Notes under the pieces: generated by a model
The model's database searches: none
Seen by the model: only the letters and a program-made list of their open reading frames with translations
Told to the model about the DNA's origin: nothing
Made by a program: the position numbers and the translations under genes
Shown: positions 24,349 to 58,489 of the stretch, piece after piece
Layout of the letters: each line of letters begins with the position of its first letter
Numbering within the stretch: position 1 is the stretch's first letter
NCBI GenBank assembly: GCA_034687125.1
Contig: JAQGBZ010000150.1
Location: forward strand, 81,728 to 145,727
Source of the DNA: Neelides folsomi
Lineage: Eukaryota; Arthropoda; Collembola; Neelipleona; Neelidae
Reading direction: 5' to 3'
Length of the DNA: 64,000 bases

Positions 24349-27300
24349 TCAGTGTTGAAAATTTTACCTATAGTACATAAATAGATAAAATATAGTAGTT
24401 ACATTGCCCAATACTTTCTTTAGAGATAACATATTTATGTAATGCATTTACTGCGTGCTTACTCCTATTTACCTATATAAATATAGTCAAAATAGTAGAT
24501 ATGTAAGCAAAATATATTTACTTAAATATAACAATTGTATAAAATTGTTGCAAAATTTTAATTCGATATTTATAAATAATTTCAAATAATAATAATAGGT
24601 AGGTATATAATATTTCGTGTAAATACATTATATTAACTCTCTAAATGCCATTATTAATTAATATTAAGCTGTATAATTAATTAAATATAAATTGTATAAG
24701 TATAAAATTATGTATCTGCACAATGGGATATTTATGAAATATAAAAAGCGGTCCCTAATATAAATATTATGCATGTTTATAAAGATAATTAACTCTGCTA
24801 CTGAACCTATAATACTTTAACGAATTGATAACTTAAAATAATTAGCATATTGTGGATTATGATAACGGTGAAATAATTGAATTAAAATTTCCGAGACGTC
24901 GTTTTATTAACGAATATACATACATACATACATGAACACAATTATAAGTACAATTTTATATTTACTTATTACATACAAATTGAATAAATTAGGGGAAAGT
25001 TTTTAAAGGAAAATGTTTTATTTGATCGTTCTTTGATTATTGTTTAATATTTTAATTCCAAGATATTATGCACAGCTTGTGGCAGGTCATAAGGAGTCAA
25101 TAGTATTTGCATATCATTTTAACTCTACGCTTTTGTTTTAAATATCTTTCTTTATATGAAGGTTGTGTTTGGAACTTTTTACGTTAATTTATGCGGAATT
25201 GATTTATAGACATTTAATTATTTCTGTCTAAATTTGAGCTAAATGATTACAACATAAGTTTAAATATTCTGTTTTATACATCGAAAATTTTAACTTAACG
25301 TTATATTTTGAATTTTATACATTTAATTTGTCTTTTAATTTTATTGGTTTACTAATTCTTGTTTATTTCAGTTCAATATGAAACCATTGTTTTGTATGTA
25401 TTCACTCCAAATCAGAGCCAGTTAATTATTTATAAGAGTAAATTGATGAATGTAATTTTTTCACAAAATCAATTCCTTCATAAAATTGTTCTTTATTATG
25501 AGATTGAATTTATACCAATTAAAAATTGCCATTTTTATTAAATTTCAAAAACAAAATTACAACTATTTGCTTTAGTTAATCCATAGCATTACGTTTCTTT
25601 ACTTTCCAAGTAGCAGTGTAGTTTAAATTTGTGGTACTGTGCACAGTTATTTCTAATTTCTAAATATTACTTCACATTCAATACACGTGTTGCCTAAATA
25701 GGTAGACCAACTTTACTCTGTTAATTTAACTCTAATTTAATACACATTAAAAACTATGCGGCAATCGCTATCACGAATCCAATAAATCTACACAAAAGTT
25801 TATTCCATTGCTAAACTATTCATTACATAATATTCTCTATATTGTTACATATTATATTTAATACTATTTCAAATGGTTAAACACTTTCTAGGATTAAATT
25901 TATTCCATCACACTCACTACATAATATGTAAATACAATATATCAATTGTGTTTCAAGTACCACATCCAAAGTATGATACAGGTAGAGTATATATTATTCA
26001 AACTTTCACTCTTATGATTGTAAATTCGATAATATGCACATATGAAAGTAATGATGATCAGCTGTTAATTATAATTATCGCAGCAAAAGTTGTATCCAAC
26101 TATCAACTTCTCTTTTGTATCACACACACACCCTTGACTATTTATTTAATTATGCGCCAAACTTTCTATCCAAACATGAAAGATTTCATTTATCAAATAG
26201 ACATTTAACCCTCTTGCATCCCAAACCATCACCTTCTATATACATTGCCATTAAAACAATTGTAAGCAAAAACATTTCTACTTAAATAAATAGATACTTA
26301 TGAAATACCCCTAAAGCCCTAAACAGATCATTTAATTGTAATATTAATTTATTAATTTAATTATTTTCTTATTAAAATCTACGTTTTCTATGTCTCATTG
26401 TCATTAAACCACTTTTAACTGCCAATGCTGGTTGTTGTATACAAAATTGATCCTCTATTGACAAAAGGATTATTATGGTGAATAAATGATAGAGTCATTC
26501 AATCGTGTTTCTAAAGTCTTTACAATGCAGAGGACATCAACTACCTAACGGAATATTTAAAACCTGCAAGAGGGATGGGTAAAGTCAAGTCCATGTATAC
26601 AGGAATCAATATTAAATGAGTCGGAGGGAGTAATAATACAGAGTAATAAAATTGAGATTAAAGGGGCCGGACTTTCAAAGAGAAGTCAGAGTGAATCGAC
26701 AAAAATAATTTGGGTCTTCAAAATCTATTAAATTATTTGACAGAGTATGAATTTTAAAACGAGGCTTGTAATATCGAGAATCATCGTTCAAATAATAGTT
26801 CCCAAATTTATTGATTTGTTAAAAGTTGATGAGTACTCAATACGTGACATAAGCTCGATTTTTTGGATTTGGATATACACCGTACACATCCTGTAGACCA
26901 CTTTTACTCATTTATCAATAACATGTAATGTAATTTCCAATGTGGAAAAAAAGTTTCCATTCGATTAATCGGAATGAAAATATAACCAACACAAACACAG
27001 AGTATATAAATATTACTCTCATTTACACTGCTTCTTTTTTGGGCATATCCTCTAAGAATTAGACATTCCATTAACAAATTAATACATGGCTTATGGTTTT
27101 TTAATTTGAAATATTTAGAAGACAGAAATCAAGCAAAAGAGCTAAACAGAGTGTTATTGAAAATGGATTTTTACATTGGTGATGAACGAAAAAATTGTGG
27201 TAAAATTATTTTGTTTTTCAAAATTATCATGATCTCATCTTTAAAATTAAATTCGGGACAAGATTAAATCAAATTGAGAAAATAGAAATATTTTCATCAC

Positions 27301-27382
27301 TTTTATGTTAATATATAGCAGTCTGATAAAAAAAATTACGACTTCACAAACGCAATATTACAATTTATACTATCAGTATATA
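24349..27382. other. AT-rich intergenic desert
   Basis: Very AT-rich. Open frames such as 25873-26208 (plus) are composed of AT-rich codons with no domain or splice context. A short CATA microsatellite occurs at about 24916-24933. Confidence 0.5.
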
Positions 27383-27713
27383 CAGGGTGACCATAATAAT
27401 ACCGGACTAATAGGGAATGTATAAATCATAGGGAAACTTTTTAAAAAAAGTAAATGGATTTTTAGAATTTGATCACAATTTATTTTCAGAGACGAATTAT
27501 AACAAAATGTTTAAGATGCTGTGTATTTAATAACTCTAGATATTTTAATCAACGTATTTAACATCAAAATTAATAGTGGATTATGCCTTGAATTTATTTG
27601 AACAGAATTAATTAAGCGATCTTAAAAATCCATTTACTTTTTTTAAAAATTTTCTCTATGATTAATTCATTACACTTTTCCCCTATCTGTCCGGTATTAC
27701 TTTGGTCACCCTG
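27383..27713. mobile_element. TA-flanked MITE, Tc1/mariner type
   Basis: A 331 bp element with ends starting CAGGGTGACC and flanked by TA on both sides (27381-27382 and 27714-27715). The terminal repeats are long, about 80-95 bp, and imperfect. They share AATACCGGAC and a near-identical inner block AAAAAAAGTAAATGGATTTTTA split across the arms. No transposase frame. The TA target and end sequence fit Tc1/mariner-type non-autonomous elements. Divergence between the arms suggests an older insertion. Confidence 0.82.
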
Positions 27714-27715
27714 TA

Positions 27716-30700
27716 CCTATGCGGTATCCAAATAGTCACTCTTCTAAGACTACAATTATTCAGTGAAAATACGAGTTTTTGTTTTATAAAGAACTCGTGA
27801 TACTTATGGATAGAGTGAGTACTATAAGTATATTTCAAATAACAAGTTAAATATATAATATTAAGTATGTTTTGTACAGATGTAATGTACTTATGTACAA
27901 ATACATTTAGGTAACGTATATTTATAAATATAATACATTTAACATTTATGTTATTTAGTGCATCATCAATATTATCCACAAGAAAGAAATATACTTTACA
28001 AGGCAATTGTTAGATATGTTTTCCCAGACTCACGCTTCGAAAAATTATTCAACATTACATTGAAATTATGAGGAGCAAATGAATATGGAGATTTAAACAT
28101 GCCAAAATAAATATAAACAAAAATCATTAAATCAAATAGCAGAATTAATCACTAGCTACTTAAAATGCATTTTGTTCATGCTATTAAAATGATCCATAAT
28201 AAATGCAGAGTATTTTGATACTTATCGGTTTAAACATTTGCGAGAATAGATTTATTAGAATAGTGAAGATAGATTTATTTCTTGAATTCCAATATTTAAT
28301 AATGAAATTTAATGAAATGTTACTTAATTGTCATTATATAAATATATTGATGTCAAGATGCTTTAGATTATTTATTTGGAATATGAATCATTTAATTATC
28401 TTTTACTTCTGTGCTAGAACAATTAATATTTATATTTGACAATTTGTACGATTTTATACACTTGTAATAAACTGACAGATTATGTAAGTAAAGCAATAAA
28501 ATAACGTGAGAATTGTTATATAAGTATTTTGAGATCAGATAGAAGAAATACAGATTTTAATATGAAAGTCATAATTCAAACTCTCAATAAAGTGATTAAA
28601 AAAATCTAATTCTGGGTTGAGTGTGAGGAATAAAATTTTCATCAATTATTTGTTTTATTTCTTTATTTTGATCAACAATCGTGGAATCATAAATTCCGAT
28701 TAAAGGAAATTTAAAAGTCGTTTGTATCATTTTCCACTCAATGTAATAATTAACAACAACTTAAAGATATAAATCTAAATATAAAAACAAAAAAGCGAGA
28801 TTTCCAACAGCCAAAAAATGGTTTTGATTTATTAACGAGAATAAAATAACCACTTACGAACAAATGAACCCGTCAATTCATTTGAGGGTTTAATAAAGCT
28901 TTAACATTTCACATCACCACCAACACGAAACTTAAATGACTTCATCTCAGATTCATTCATTGTATGATTAAAGTCTAATTAATGTACAATTCGTAATTTT
29001 TATATACCGAGCTCAATAACGAGTAATCCCATTAATAATATTAATTAAAATACACGACTTGACTATCACAGAAAAATGCAATTTCAGTGTGAAATATTGC
29101 ACTTGTGAATTATTTGATTCCAATTTCGAGCAACTACTTAAATACATAATATGTAAATATACTTAACAAGAAATGAACCTGCACACATTCAAACATTGTA
29201 ATTTCAACTTGCGCATCACAATTAATTTAACTACAATTTGTCCAAAAGTCATTTAATACAAACTCAAATAATGCGTGTGTAATATGCTCATGACTGTAAA
29301 TTATACAAATAATAAATAATCATTATTTATTAATAATATAATATATAATAATTATAATATATTCTCACATATTGTTTTTGTATATACCTGGCCCAGATCC
29401 CGTGCATTTGTTCACAATAAATACACTTCATCATCGGCATTTAATATATAGTGAGTTAATTCAACGTTTATACAAACGAGTTACAAACAACCTTTTTTCA
29501 TCTTTTTGGTTCAACTGAGAGAGTGTCTTTCTTTTGTATGTATATGATTATTTTAGTAGTTGTGTATCTTTTGGCACTCATTTTCCCTCTCTTGAACATT
29601 GTTCATCAAACCACCCTTTTTTCTTTGGTACTAAAGAATTGATTGTTCAATTTATATTAAATACTAGAACCAGGAGAAATGGTCTTTTAACAACATTTCC
29701 ACGTGTCATTCCTCTCGAGCCAATTCTGAGGCTCATCAAAGGGTTTAATGGGTCTTAAAAATGACAAGACTCTTTGCGTCCTACGCACCTTGACAAAATC
29801 TATTTAATGATTATTAATACTAGTACTTACATAGCAAGGTCATCATCCCTAGTAGAATAATACATTTGAAGAATACTCACTTGTGATGATAGTCACAGTT
29901 ATTTTTATTTCCCCTTCTTTGGCTTTTATTACACAACAACATTACAATGAGAAAGTTTCTATTACTTTATTTATAAGTTAGTAAGTAATTCCTTCATGTG
30001 AGTGTTTGTTACCTGTAAGTGTTTATTTTCATCAAAATTCGACAAAATGAGCTTAACCGGGTTTCTTTGAAATTGTCATTGTGAACCGTTTATTGTATTA
30101 CTTATTATTAAAGTCTTCAAGTAAAATAAAATGAATTTCCGGGAACTGAATGCCCAGTAAAGAATAAATTAAAAGATAATTTTGTTTCAATTTCAATGTT
30201 TTCGTATATTGGAAAAATTTTAGTGAAAATTCCAATATTAAGAAATTCTTCAATTTGAATAAGGTCAAAAAAAGAGTTCAAAGGAAACTTTGATTTAAAA
30301 AAAACAATTTATCGATCAATGAAAGAATAAATCACAATTTGAAGAATATCATTTTACCTTCCCTGTATGTAAAACTGTTGATCAAATGCTGAGTAGAATA
30401 CAATGTATCTGTTAGACAATTTTAAGTATTCATATTGTTTTCATTAATGCCGACGTCGAGTAATTAGAATATTTGACGAAGATTTTAAATTAGCAAATTA
30501 CATTTCGCAATCTCACATTATGTAGCAATTAATATCTAATTAGCACATCCACATTAAAATCGTAATTAGAATTTACTCTCTTACATTTAAGCATGTTTAC
30601 TCCCTCATTAGACCGTGAACCATTTCTTCCGCCAGAATCATAGCATCCAATCATTATTATTAGTTTTAATTATACATTAAGTATCGTAATTATTTGTATT

Positions 30701-31998
30701 ATATAGTAAAATCTTCAAAGAATTTTAATATTACATAATATAATATTACAATATATATTATTATATTTCTACTCATTTACATTCCTATTCGTAAGATAAG
30801 TATTATTCGCATCAAACGTACGAATTCAGTATTTTGTATATTATATATAATTTATTATATTTTTAAAAGTATTTGTAGCAATTCAATTAAAACATGAAAA
30901 GTACCCTTCTTCAAAGTCCTTATATTTTATAGTTGGGAATTATTTTAATTATTTTATCCTCATTTACTTTATAATCACTAATACATTTTAGATAAAAGCA
31001 TCTGAACTTATACCGCTATACAATTAAATTACCTAATTAAAAGAATTACATTAAATTGATTCTTAGCAGAATTGAAAATAAATAATACAAAATTTTAGAA
31101 ATACACTTAATAATTGTTGATGAAGATATTTACAAAGGGGGGAGATGTCTAAGATATACAAATATAAAGACGAATATGTAATAGTATTTAGATATTTTAT
31201 GTACACATCTTCTCATCCAAATTGATAATGATTACATGAGTAATGCTTAAATAAAAATAACTATTCAAATACCCCTATCAATACATTTAATTAACTCGTG
31301 TAGACACCTAATGATATGAGTGAATGACTACACTTTAAATATACATATATCTTAATTTCTTAATGCTTGTGTATTATTATTATTATAAAATCTTTAAAGC
31401 AGTTATTATAAATAAGTTTGTTCATTTACTGGCTCCTCGGGACTGGCCCTCCTTCAGCTTGAGGTAGGCCACGCGAATAGAATTGGCGAATGAAAACCTT
31501 TAAAATTCAATCTTTGACTAGAATCGTTCAAACGGGCCTTGAATCTCCACACAAATAATTGTAATTGTCTAGTAATCATCCTACCAACTAATTGAATGAC
31601 ACAAATTTCAATCACATGATTTTGTCCAAATCTACAATTTAAAAATGATTAAACATTCTATATTTAGGTTTCTGCCGGTGCAATGTTTTTTCCCCTAAAT
31701 ATTGAAAAAAGTACCACAGTACCACACCTATTGATTTCATTATGTGCTTATAATATTTAATATAAATAATTTAACAAATATCATCAACATGTGTAAATAA
31801 TCTAAATGTGTTTTTTTAATTATAAATACCCTATTACTGTATATCATAGTAAATAATAATATCATATTTAAATCTACTGTGTGTAGTCTTTCTTAATGTA
31901 TCTTTTTTTAAATATGTGTATCATTGAAGATTGTAAAATGTATTCACGTAGTCATTGTAATATTTCGGTTGGAAAAATACGTTGACCACGTCCCGAGC
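27716..31998. other. AT-rich intergenic desert
   Basis: Low-complexity AT-rich DNA, including tracts made almost only of A and T near 29300-29360 and 30710-30860. The right end probably includes the 3'UTR of the distal terminal exon of the KH gene, but no clear poly(A) signal could be chosen. Confidence 0.5.
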
Positions 31999-51893
<19,895 letters not shown>

Positions 51894-52119
51894 GATGATA
51901 AATGATCTTTCCTTCAGTTTCGATTAATTCTCCTAAATGATGTTTCCACTTCAAATTTCTCCTTTTTCAAACTTCCAATGATTGATTCAAAATTTCGAGG
52001 GCTTGAGAATTGAAGATGAAGTCAGGAAGGAATTGCTGAATCGACTGGAACCGAAGTGACGAAGTGCTCCTTGGGGTTATGATGATATGATATCACACAG
52101 TTTAGTGGAGGGTCAAACT
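51894..52119 (-). other. mub: 5'UTR part of the start exon
   Basis: A strong acceptor (GTTTTTATTAATTTCAG) ends just before 52119, so the start exon probably spans 51831-52119 and the promoter lies further upstream. The leader is 226 nt here. Confidence 0.6.
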
Positions 52120-54772
52120 CTGAAATTAATAAAAACATCATTGTAATTGAAATTCCATTCAATTTCAATTAATTTAAAATTCCTAAATATTAAACTACTT
52201 ATACGAAAACCTTTCTAACCAAACAGCTTTAATATGTAATATGACAAAGTTCCATAATACGAAAAGCTGAAAAATGAGCATCATAAGAAAGTCTAAAGTT
52301 GTAAAATCCATTCCGTATATCTGCACTTGATATGGTAAAATAAGAAAAGCCATTCTTCTCCAACTTTGTATTATCATAACTCGTGTCTCACGTCGAGACG
52401 GTCTCGAATTGTTTGAGGTATTTGTATGAATTCAAGTTGAAGGAGCAAGACCTTCTGTTCCATGAACTCTCGCCATTATGTACATTGAAAATGCAAAGCT
52501 AAAGGGCCCGTAAACTGAAGGGAAACTTTTCCTCGCCTGTTCTCTCTCACTCCACTAAGGGAAAGAAAAGAAAAATAGGGTCTTTTCTATTCTCTCCCCA
52601 TTAAAGTTTTACAAGTGTGCAGCCCTCATAATCCAGACTCTTTCTTCTAATTTAAACATAAATAGGCTCCTTCATCTATGACAATCTTTCCTTCCCTTCC
52701 CAACTTCCTCACTTCCTTCTTATAACTCTCCTTCCTCCGCACACACCAAATCCCAAGAAAGGTGAAGTAAAGGAAAAGAACACAGTTCCCTAAATCACTG
52801 CAGCATGAAATAATTCATTCCTCCTCCCTTCTTAAATTCAATACATCCCCCAGCTCCTTCTCCATTTCTCCCAAGCTTTCTTTCTTTCTGGCCGGTTCTG
52901 GTCTTAGGAAATGAGAAACCAAAAACACCCGCCTCACATTTCTTCACGATGGGTCAAATTGAAACCGCAGGCGATTTCACACATATATTGCAATTGGACC
53001 CCAATCCTTATTTCTCCCAACTTAAGACCCACAGACCGTTATAAGGAATCTATCCTCGAGTTGGAATTGAAGGAGAGAACCACATTACACTACCATTACC
53101 AGGCCTTGAATTCCATCCCATTAGGCCGACCCTTGAGCATCCACTCCCACCACACACAAGAGAGCATCATTTCATTACGACCTTTCTTATAGGCCCCGCG
53201 GAAACCTGACGTCCCTTCTTTATTTGAAACAACAGGGCCGTAATGGACAGTAAAAAGCTGAGAGAAAGCACTCGGAAGACACAAGGGCCGGAAACCTCCT
53301 CGCTCAAATCCCCCATCCGCCCTTTCCCCAATTACACCTTAGCTCATAACACAAACTCCTCGACACACTCCAAGGTGAGCACCTTTTATATTCCACAACT
53401 CTTGGGATAAACTAATCAAGAAAAAGGCCCTACTTCCATTTCAAAAAGACCTCCTTCATTTCTATTCATTTAAACAATGTAAACTCGCCAAAGGAGAGAA
53501 ACGGAGAGAGGTCTTTTGAGGCAGAGGGTCTTACAAAGTACTTCCTATGTATTCTAAGACTGCCCGAGCTACTATAGTTTTCTAATTAAGCTTATTATTT
53601 CTTAGTATTCTCCTAAGGCTTCATTATAAAGAAGGTTATCCTTTGTTTTAGGTCTATCGATTCCTCAGTTTCCTTCTCACAAGCTTCTTTCTAAATTTTT
53701 TAGAAGGCAATATCCATGAACATGACGTGGAGCAGAGGGAAGGGATACAAAGATGTCTACGGCCCACATATTTATTCCGCCGTTCAATTTGCCTTTCAAA
53801 ATGAAAATTGGACAGAGGGCCAATAATGAAGGAAATGGGAATTATAGTTTGAACGCGTGATTAGAGAAAGTATTCAAATTATAAATTGACTACGTTGGAT
53901 GTTGCGCGGAGGAAGATGAAAGTGTGTCGTGACGGTGAGAGAAGATTTCAAAAGCCCTTATTTCCTCCTGCCTTTCCCTCTGAAATGAGTGAAGCTTAAG
54001 GTAGCCCTAAGCTTTACTCAGATTATCTCTTCCTCTTTCGTGTTTCATTTATTTTGAAAAGAGAAAGAGCGGGTATCGCTACAGCCCGCCAAGCCCAAAG
54101 ACTAAACTGAAGGTTTAACTTCTCTCATCTGGGAGACGAAAGGATAGGCCATGGGAAATAAGGCCCTAACCAGACGTAGCAGAAATGGAGATTACGTATT
54201 TATGTGCAGTTGAGAAAAGTTTACTTAAGGACTCCCCAACTCCCGACATTCTACATGGCGCACTAATAAACTCTCTTCATGCATCCGCATATACCTATAT
54301 TATGTATCTTTTACATCTCCCGAGTAGACAAGTGCAGCCTATCCCTCATGTGTATGACAAGTTAAGGGGGAAATATCGAGAGGAGGAGAGGAGGAAATGA
54401 AAAAGGTAATTTCACCTTTAGAGCTTCATTCCACCTCAGCTCACACTCCTTCCTTAAATCCAGAACGAGCCATTCGCGGATCTCTCACTTCCATACGATA
54501 GGAAATGTGAGAGCTAGCTGGGGAAGGGAAGTGAATCTTAAATCACACTTTAGAAAATAAACTGATGAGTAATTCCCCTCCACTTCCTCTCCTACAAATT
54601 ACATGGAGTTAATTCCAAATGGTTCCGTAAACACGGACTTTCATCTCCTCGTAAGCGTCTAATCCATAGTGATCTCATCAGCTCTCTTCCCAACCAGTTC
54701 ACCCAGAGTTGGTTCCCATGCATTTGAACAAGACATCGGGTCCTATGTTTTTGAACAGGAGAGCTAATGCGT

Positions 54773-55105
54773 TTAATCAGGTTGGTCCCTAATAGATCCT
54801 TGTGGATCTTTCACCATTTGGAAACTTGGAGAGAGGCTGTTGAAGTTAATCCGAACAAGACTCTGTGTAGGAGTCTCCCGAGCCGGCGGGGTGGCGAGGG
54901 AAAGAATGGGCCCAAGCAACAAGACCGGATCAGCCCCGACATCAGACAAAAGTAGAATACGATCCGCAGGAGATGGAGAGGACAAGAATAAATTGGGTGG
55001 GTTCTTGGCCCGATCTCTGATATCAAAGGAATCTTCTACTGGAGGAAGTTGAAAGGCAAGTCTCGCCAAAAGGACACACCACAGTGTCATTCCTTCCTCT
55101 GACAT
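54773..55105 (-). CDS. Candidate intronic ORF with signal-peptide-like start
   Basis: An ATG frame of 110 codons on the KH-gene strand. It opens MSEEGMTLWCVLLARLAFQ, signal-peptide-like, followed by LPPVEDSFDIRDRAK and a Leu/Pro/Ser-rich body, ending before TAA at 54773. A CAG directly precedes the ATG (GTTCGTCTCAG|ATG), which could be an acceptor. Composition looks more coding than that of neighbouring chance frames. No family or upstream exon recognised. It may be a nested gene, an alternative transcript or chance. Confidence 0.22.
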   Translation of the reverse strand: MSEEGMTLWCVLLARLAFQLPPVEDSFDIRDRAKNPPNLFLSSPSPADRILLLSDVGADPVLLLGPILSLATPPARETPTQSLVRINFNSLSPSFQMVKDPQGSIRDQPD

Positions 55106-57985
55106 CTGAGACGAACTAACGTGGAATAACACAAGACTCGCGACCAGACGTGTAAACTGCAGATGATACTTCCAATCGACTCCTTAGCACAACAGTCTTT
55201 GAGAAAAAACAACATCAGGGGGAAAGTTCCCCCCAACATAATCAATTTATGAAGTTAAAAGATACGCCGAGTTGTATTGCAACGTCTGGGGGAAGAAACT
55301 CTTTCGGTAAATCCAACAGAGAACAATATTGAGTAGTCATCCCTTGAACCATCGCGGGAAAAAAGGGGGAAACATAAATAAGCCTTTTTTCCTCTCTTTC
55401 CTCTTATTAAGTAAGAGGAGAATAAAAAGTGTGTGGGACTCCAAATAGACCCATTCGTCTCTGAGGAAGCCGCAGAGGAAGATTTAGTTAGATTTAGATG
55501 AGTCAAGAGAGAGAATTATCCAACCTCATTCAGACTTACCTTCGCCCCATTCCTTTCATTCGCACTCCTCCTACACAAACCTCCATTCCGTTAGAAGAGT
55601 CGGCAGAAGTGGAACCGCGGAATCACAATGGGACTGTCAGGTTGCCAGTATTCGTCCTCCATTCCTAAGTGGAATTCTTTGACATGATTCCCTCCCGAAT
55701 CCGGGCTCTATGCTTGGAATGAGATAAGAACCGCCGCTTAATGGAAGACACATGAACACATGGATCCCCCCTCTCCATATATTTACTCTTGCCCCAAAAA
55801 ACAAGGAGCAGAAATAGAAGAAATAGGGAATCGTGACTCGTAACTCACCTCGCCCAAGTGAGCAGATCATTTCATTGTACTCTTCTACTCCTCGGGCTAA
55901 AATTAAATATCAAAAATATCCCCGCCACCCGCGGCCTCCATACAATCCCCTATCCCGGAGATCTCTTCCGCCCGGACAAAAATCTCCGGCCTAATCGACC
56001 AAGAAACAATGCGTAGACGCAATGCTGCATGTTCTACCCAGAACAAAGGATTGATTCATATAATCATATTCTTGATATTATCACCAGGATGGAACCAACT
56101 GCCTCATCATCATCATCATCCTTTCAAATGTATAGGTTTGGCCGTCGTTTAGCCACTACGCCACTTTCACTTTGAATTGTAGATCCACTCCAAAATCACC
56201 CAAAGGAATTGAATACATTCTTTAAAAGGATGCAAGAGGAGTTGAAACCGCGTACTCCTCCTCTCCCACCACAATCATCTCAAACCAAATAAAATTTAAC
56301 GTTTAGAGGGAAAAGATGCTAAGTAAGTCCACCATCGCCAGACTCCGCATTACACTTGCACGCATAAAACAAAAGGACCTGATCATTATTCATCTATAAT
56401 GATCTGAGCTTAAAAAGAAAGGCTAAATTAAAGTCATTTCCCTTAATACGATTTCCTCCCAATTTATCACTTCAAATACTTTTATCTTTTATGGAAATTA
56501 AAACCATTATCGTTGATTTTATATTACAAACATAAATTCCTCTATCTTTCATACATCCATATAAATTTTATTACACAAGATTTGAATCTAATTTCACAAT
56601 TTTCGCTATTCAAAAAATTTTCATACTAACACTAACATTAAATATAATACATTATGTATTAAAACATACGAATCATATCTTTTATCTTTAAATAAGCTCA
56701 ATTCTATAAAAAATAGTGATAGAATCGATAGTTATAAAATGTTTCAATATAGTAAATCCCAATTCCAAACTTGTAACTGGTTTACAATTTAAGGCTCAAG
56801 TTGGGAAAAGGCTCATTATTAGCCCCAAGACTGGAAGTGTAATGAGAGATGGGAAGTGAACAATAAATGAGAATGAGACTGTTAATGGAAAAATCCTTTC
56901 GGTAAAGCTCACACAGCAATTTCGCAAGGCGAACCCCAAGCTCGGTCTTGGTCCTCAGAAGGCATAGGACGCTACATTATAATAAATTTATGAGGGAGTC
57001 AAGCTAGATAAATCAGGTCCATGGGTAGCTTCGGCCCTTTTCCTCTCTCCACGGAGTCTCGGCGCTTTAGCAATTCTCCTCCTGAATGGGAGGTTCTTTC
57101 GGAGCGTTAAAGCGCTCATCTTTCTCCTTCCCACCGAACCACACTAAGACATTTAAATGCACCACTGACTCCTCTTTGCCAACCATGCAGGGGTGAGATC
57201 GGACCCGATGTTCCACAAAATATAAGAAAATGTAAGAAATATCTGTACTACCAAGCTGTTTTACTCAGCCGATCTATCCCTTCAGTGGAAATACTACAAC
57301 TCTGTATTTATCGAATCCCATAAGAAATATTTTCGATGCCAGAGGAAAGTTTCCTCCCTTTGATATCGCTATCAAGACTATTCACTATTGGTCCTGACTT
57401 CCAAAAGGATTCCAATTTGCATTATTGGATTACAAGGGAGCATTATGGAGGATTGGAGGTCTAAAGATTGGAGGCGGCAGGGGAGGTTCGCAGAGACAAT
57501 GAGACTTGGAACTAAAACCAGATTGTTCTGACTACCAAAGTCAGAACAATTTACTCTCCAAAACCCAAACCCCATAGCTCTCTCTAGCCTTTAAATCTTT
57601 AAATGGGGGAAGAGGGAGAGACAGTCGAGAATAAATAAAAAAACAAGGCGGCTTCCTCCCATGTTATCGCGATTTGGAAAAATTGGCAAGAAACAAGAGA
57701 GAGGGGACAGAGTTAAAAACAGGAGGAAAAAGTATACAATGTGTTTTCTCCCCGATTGACATTGGAAGAGAAGGAGGCTCATTACGAGGAGCTCTTTATG
57801 TCCTCGTCCCATCCGCTCCTCAACTTTTCTTCATATCTCACGTAGTTATTTGGATCAAGAACTATCCATATATCTGCTCAGAAAGTCTGTGAACGGAAGC
57901 AGGGCGATATTATCCACTCTCTTAATGTCTCACTATATTTACCCATCTTCAAACTACTTTTATAAGGGAGGAGATAAAGCAATGT

Positions 57986-58489
57986 GTGTTCACAATAAAC
58001 TTTCTTTTCCCAACACAAAAAAGAGAGATGGATCCAAAGAGGCTCTCTGTCTTTTTTCCCAACCCGCATTCTCGAACCCTATCACACAACGTGGATGATA
58101 TGATAATAAGTTGTTGGGACCAGAATCAACAATATCCTTCTCTGTTCATTCACTCGGAGTTGCTCCATTCCGCATCGGCTCCTTCCACGGAAACCGCATA
58201 TTGGAAGGCGCTAGAATTGTAAATGTGCCAATTAAAAATTAATGTGATTGGGCCAGATGACTCTTCCTCGTCAAACGACCCGAACCATTACATTTTACCA
58301 TCGCACCCGTCATCTTCCTCCACATTGCAATTAGGTAATGTGACAGAAAAATTAGGAGATGGGACACCCAATATCATGATTCAACTTCCCCCATTAGCCC
58401 CGCCGCCTCCGTCGCTCATCCAACGGAGGATAAGGAGGGAAAAGGAAAGTTTAAGTGGCAATCAAAATATTTATCAGGAGACGGATTAG
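57986..58489 (+). pseudogene. Open stretch interrupted by one stop, unrecognised
   Basis: One frame is open across 57986-58489 except for a single TAA at 58220-58222, followed at once by an ATG. The second half (opening MCQLKINVIGPDDSS) has a Ser/Asn/Pro-rich, coding-like composition and ends with a basic stretch. No splice signals or family identified, so this is weak and may be chance. Confidence 0.15.

Noticed and set aside
25873-26208. 111-codon plus-strand frame in the AT-rich desert
   Set aside because: AT-rich codons, low complexity, no splice context or domain.
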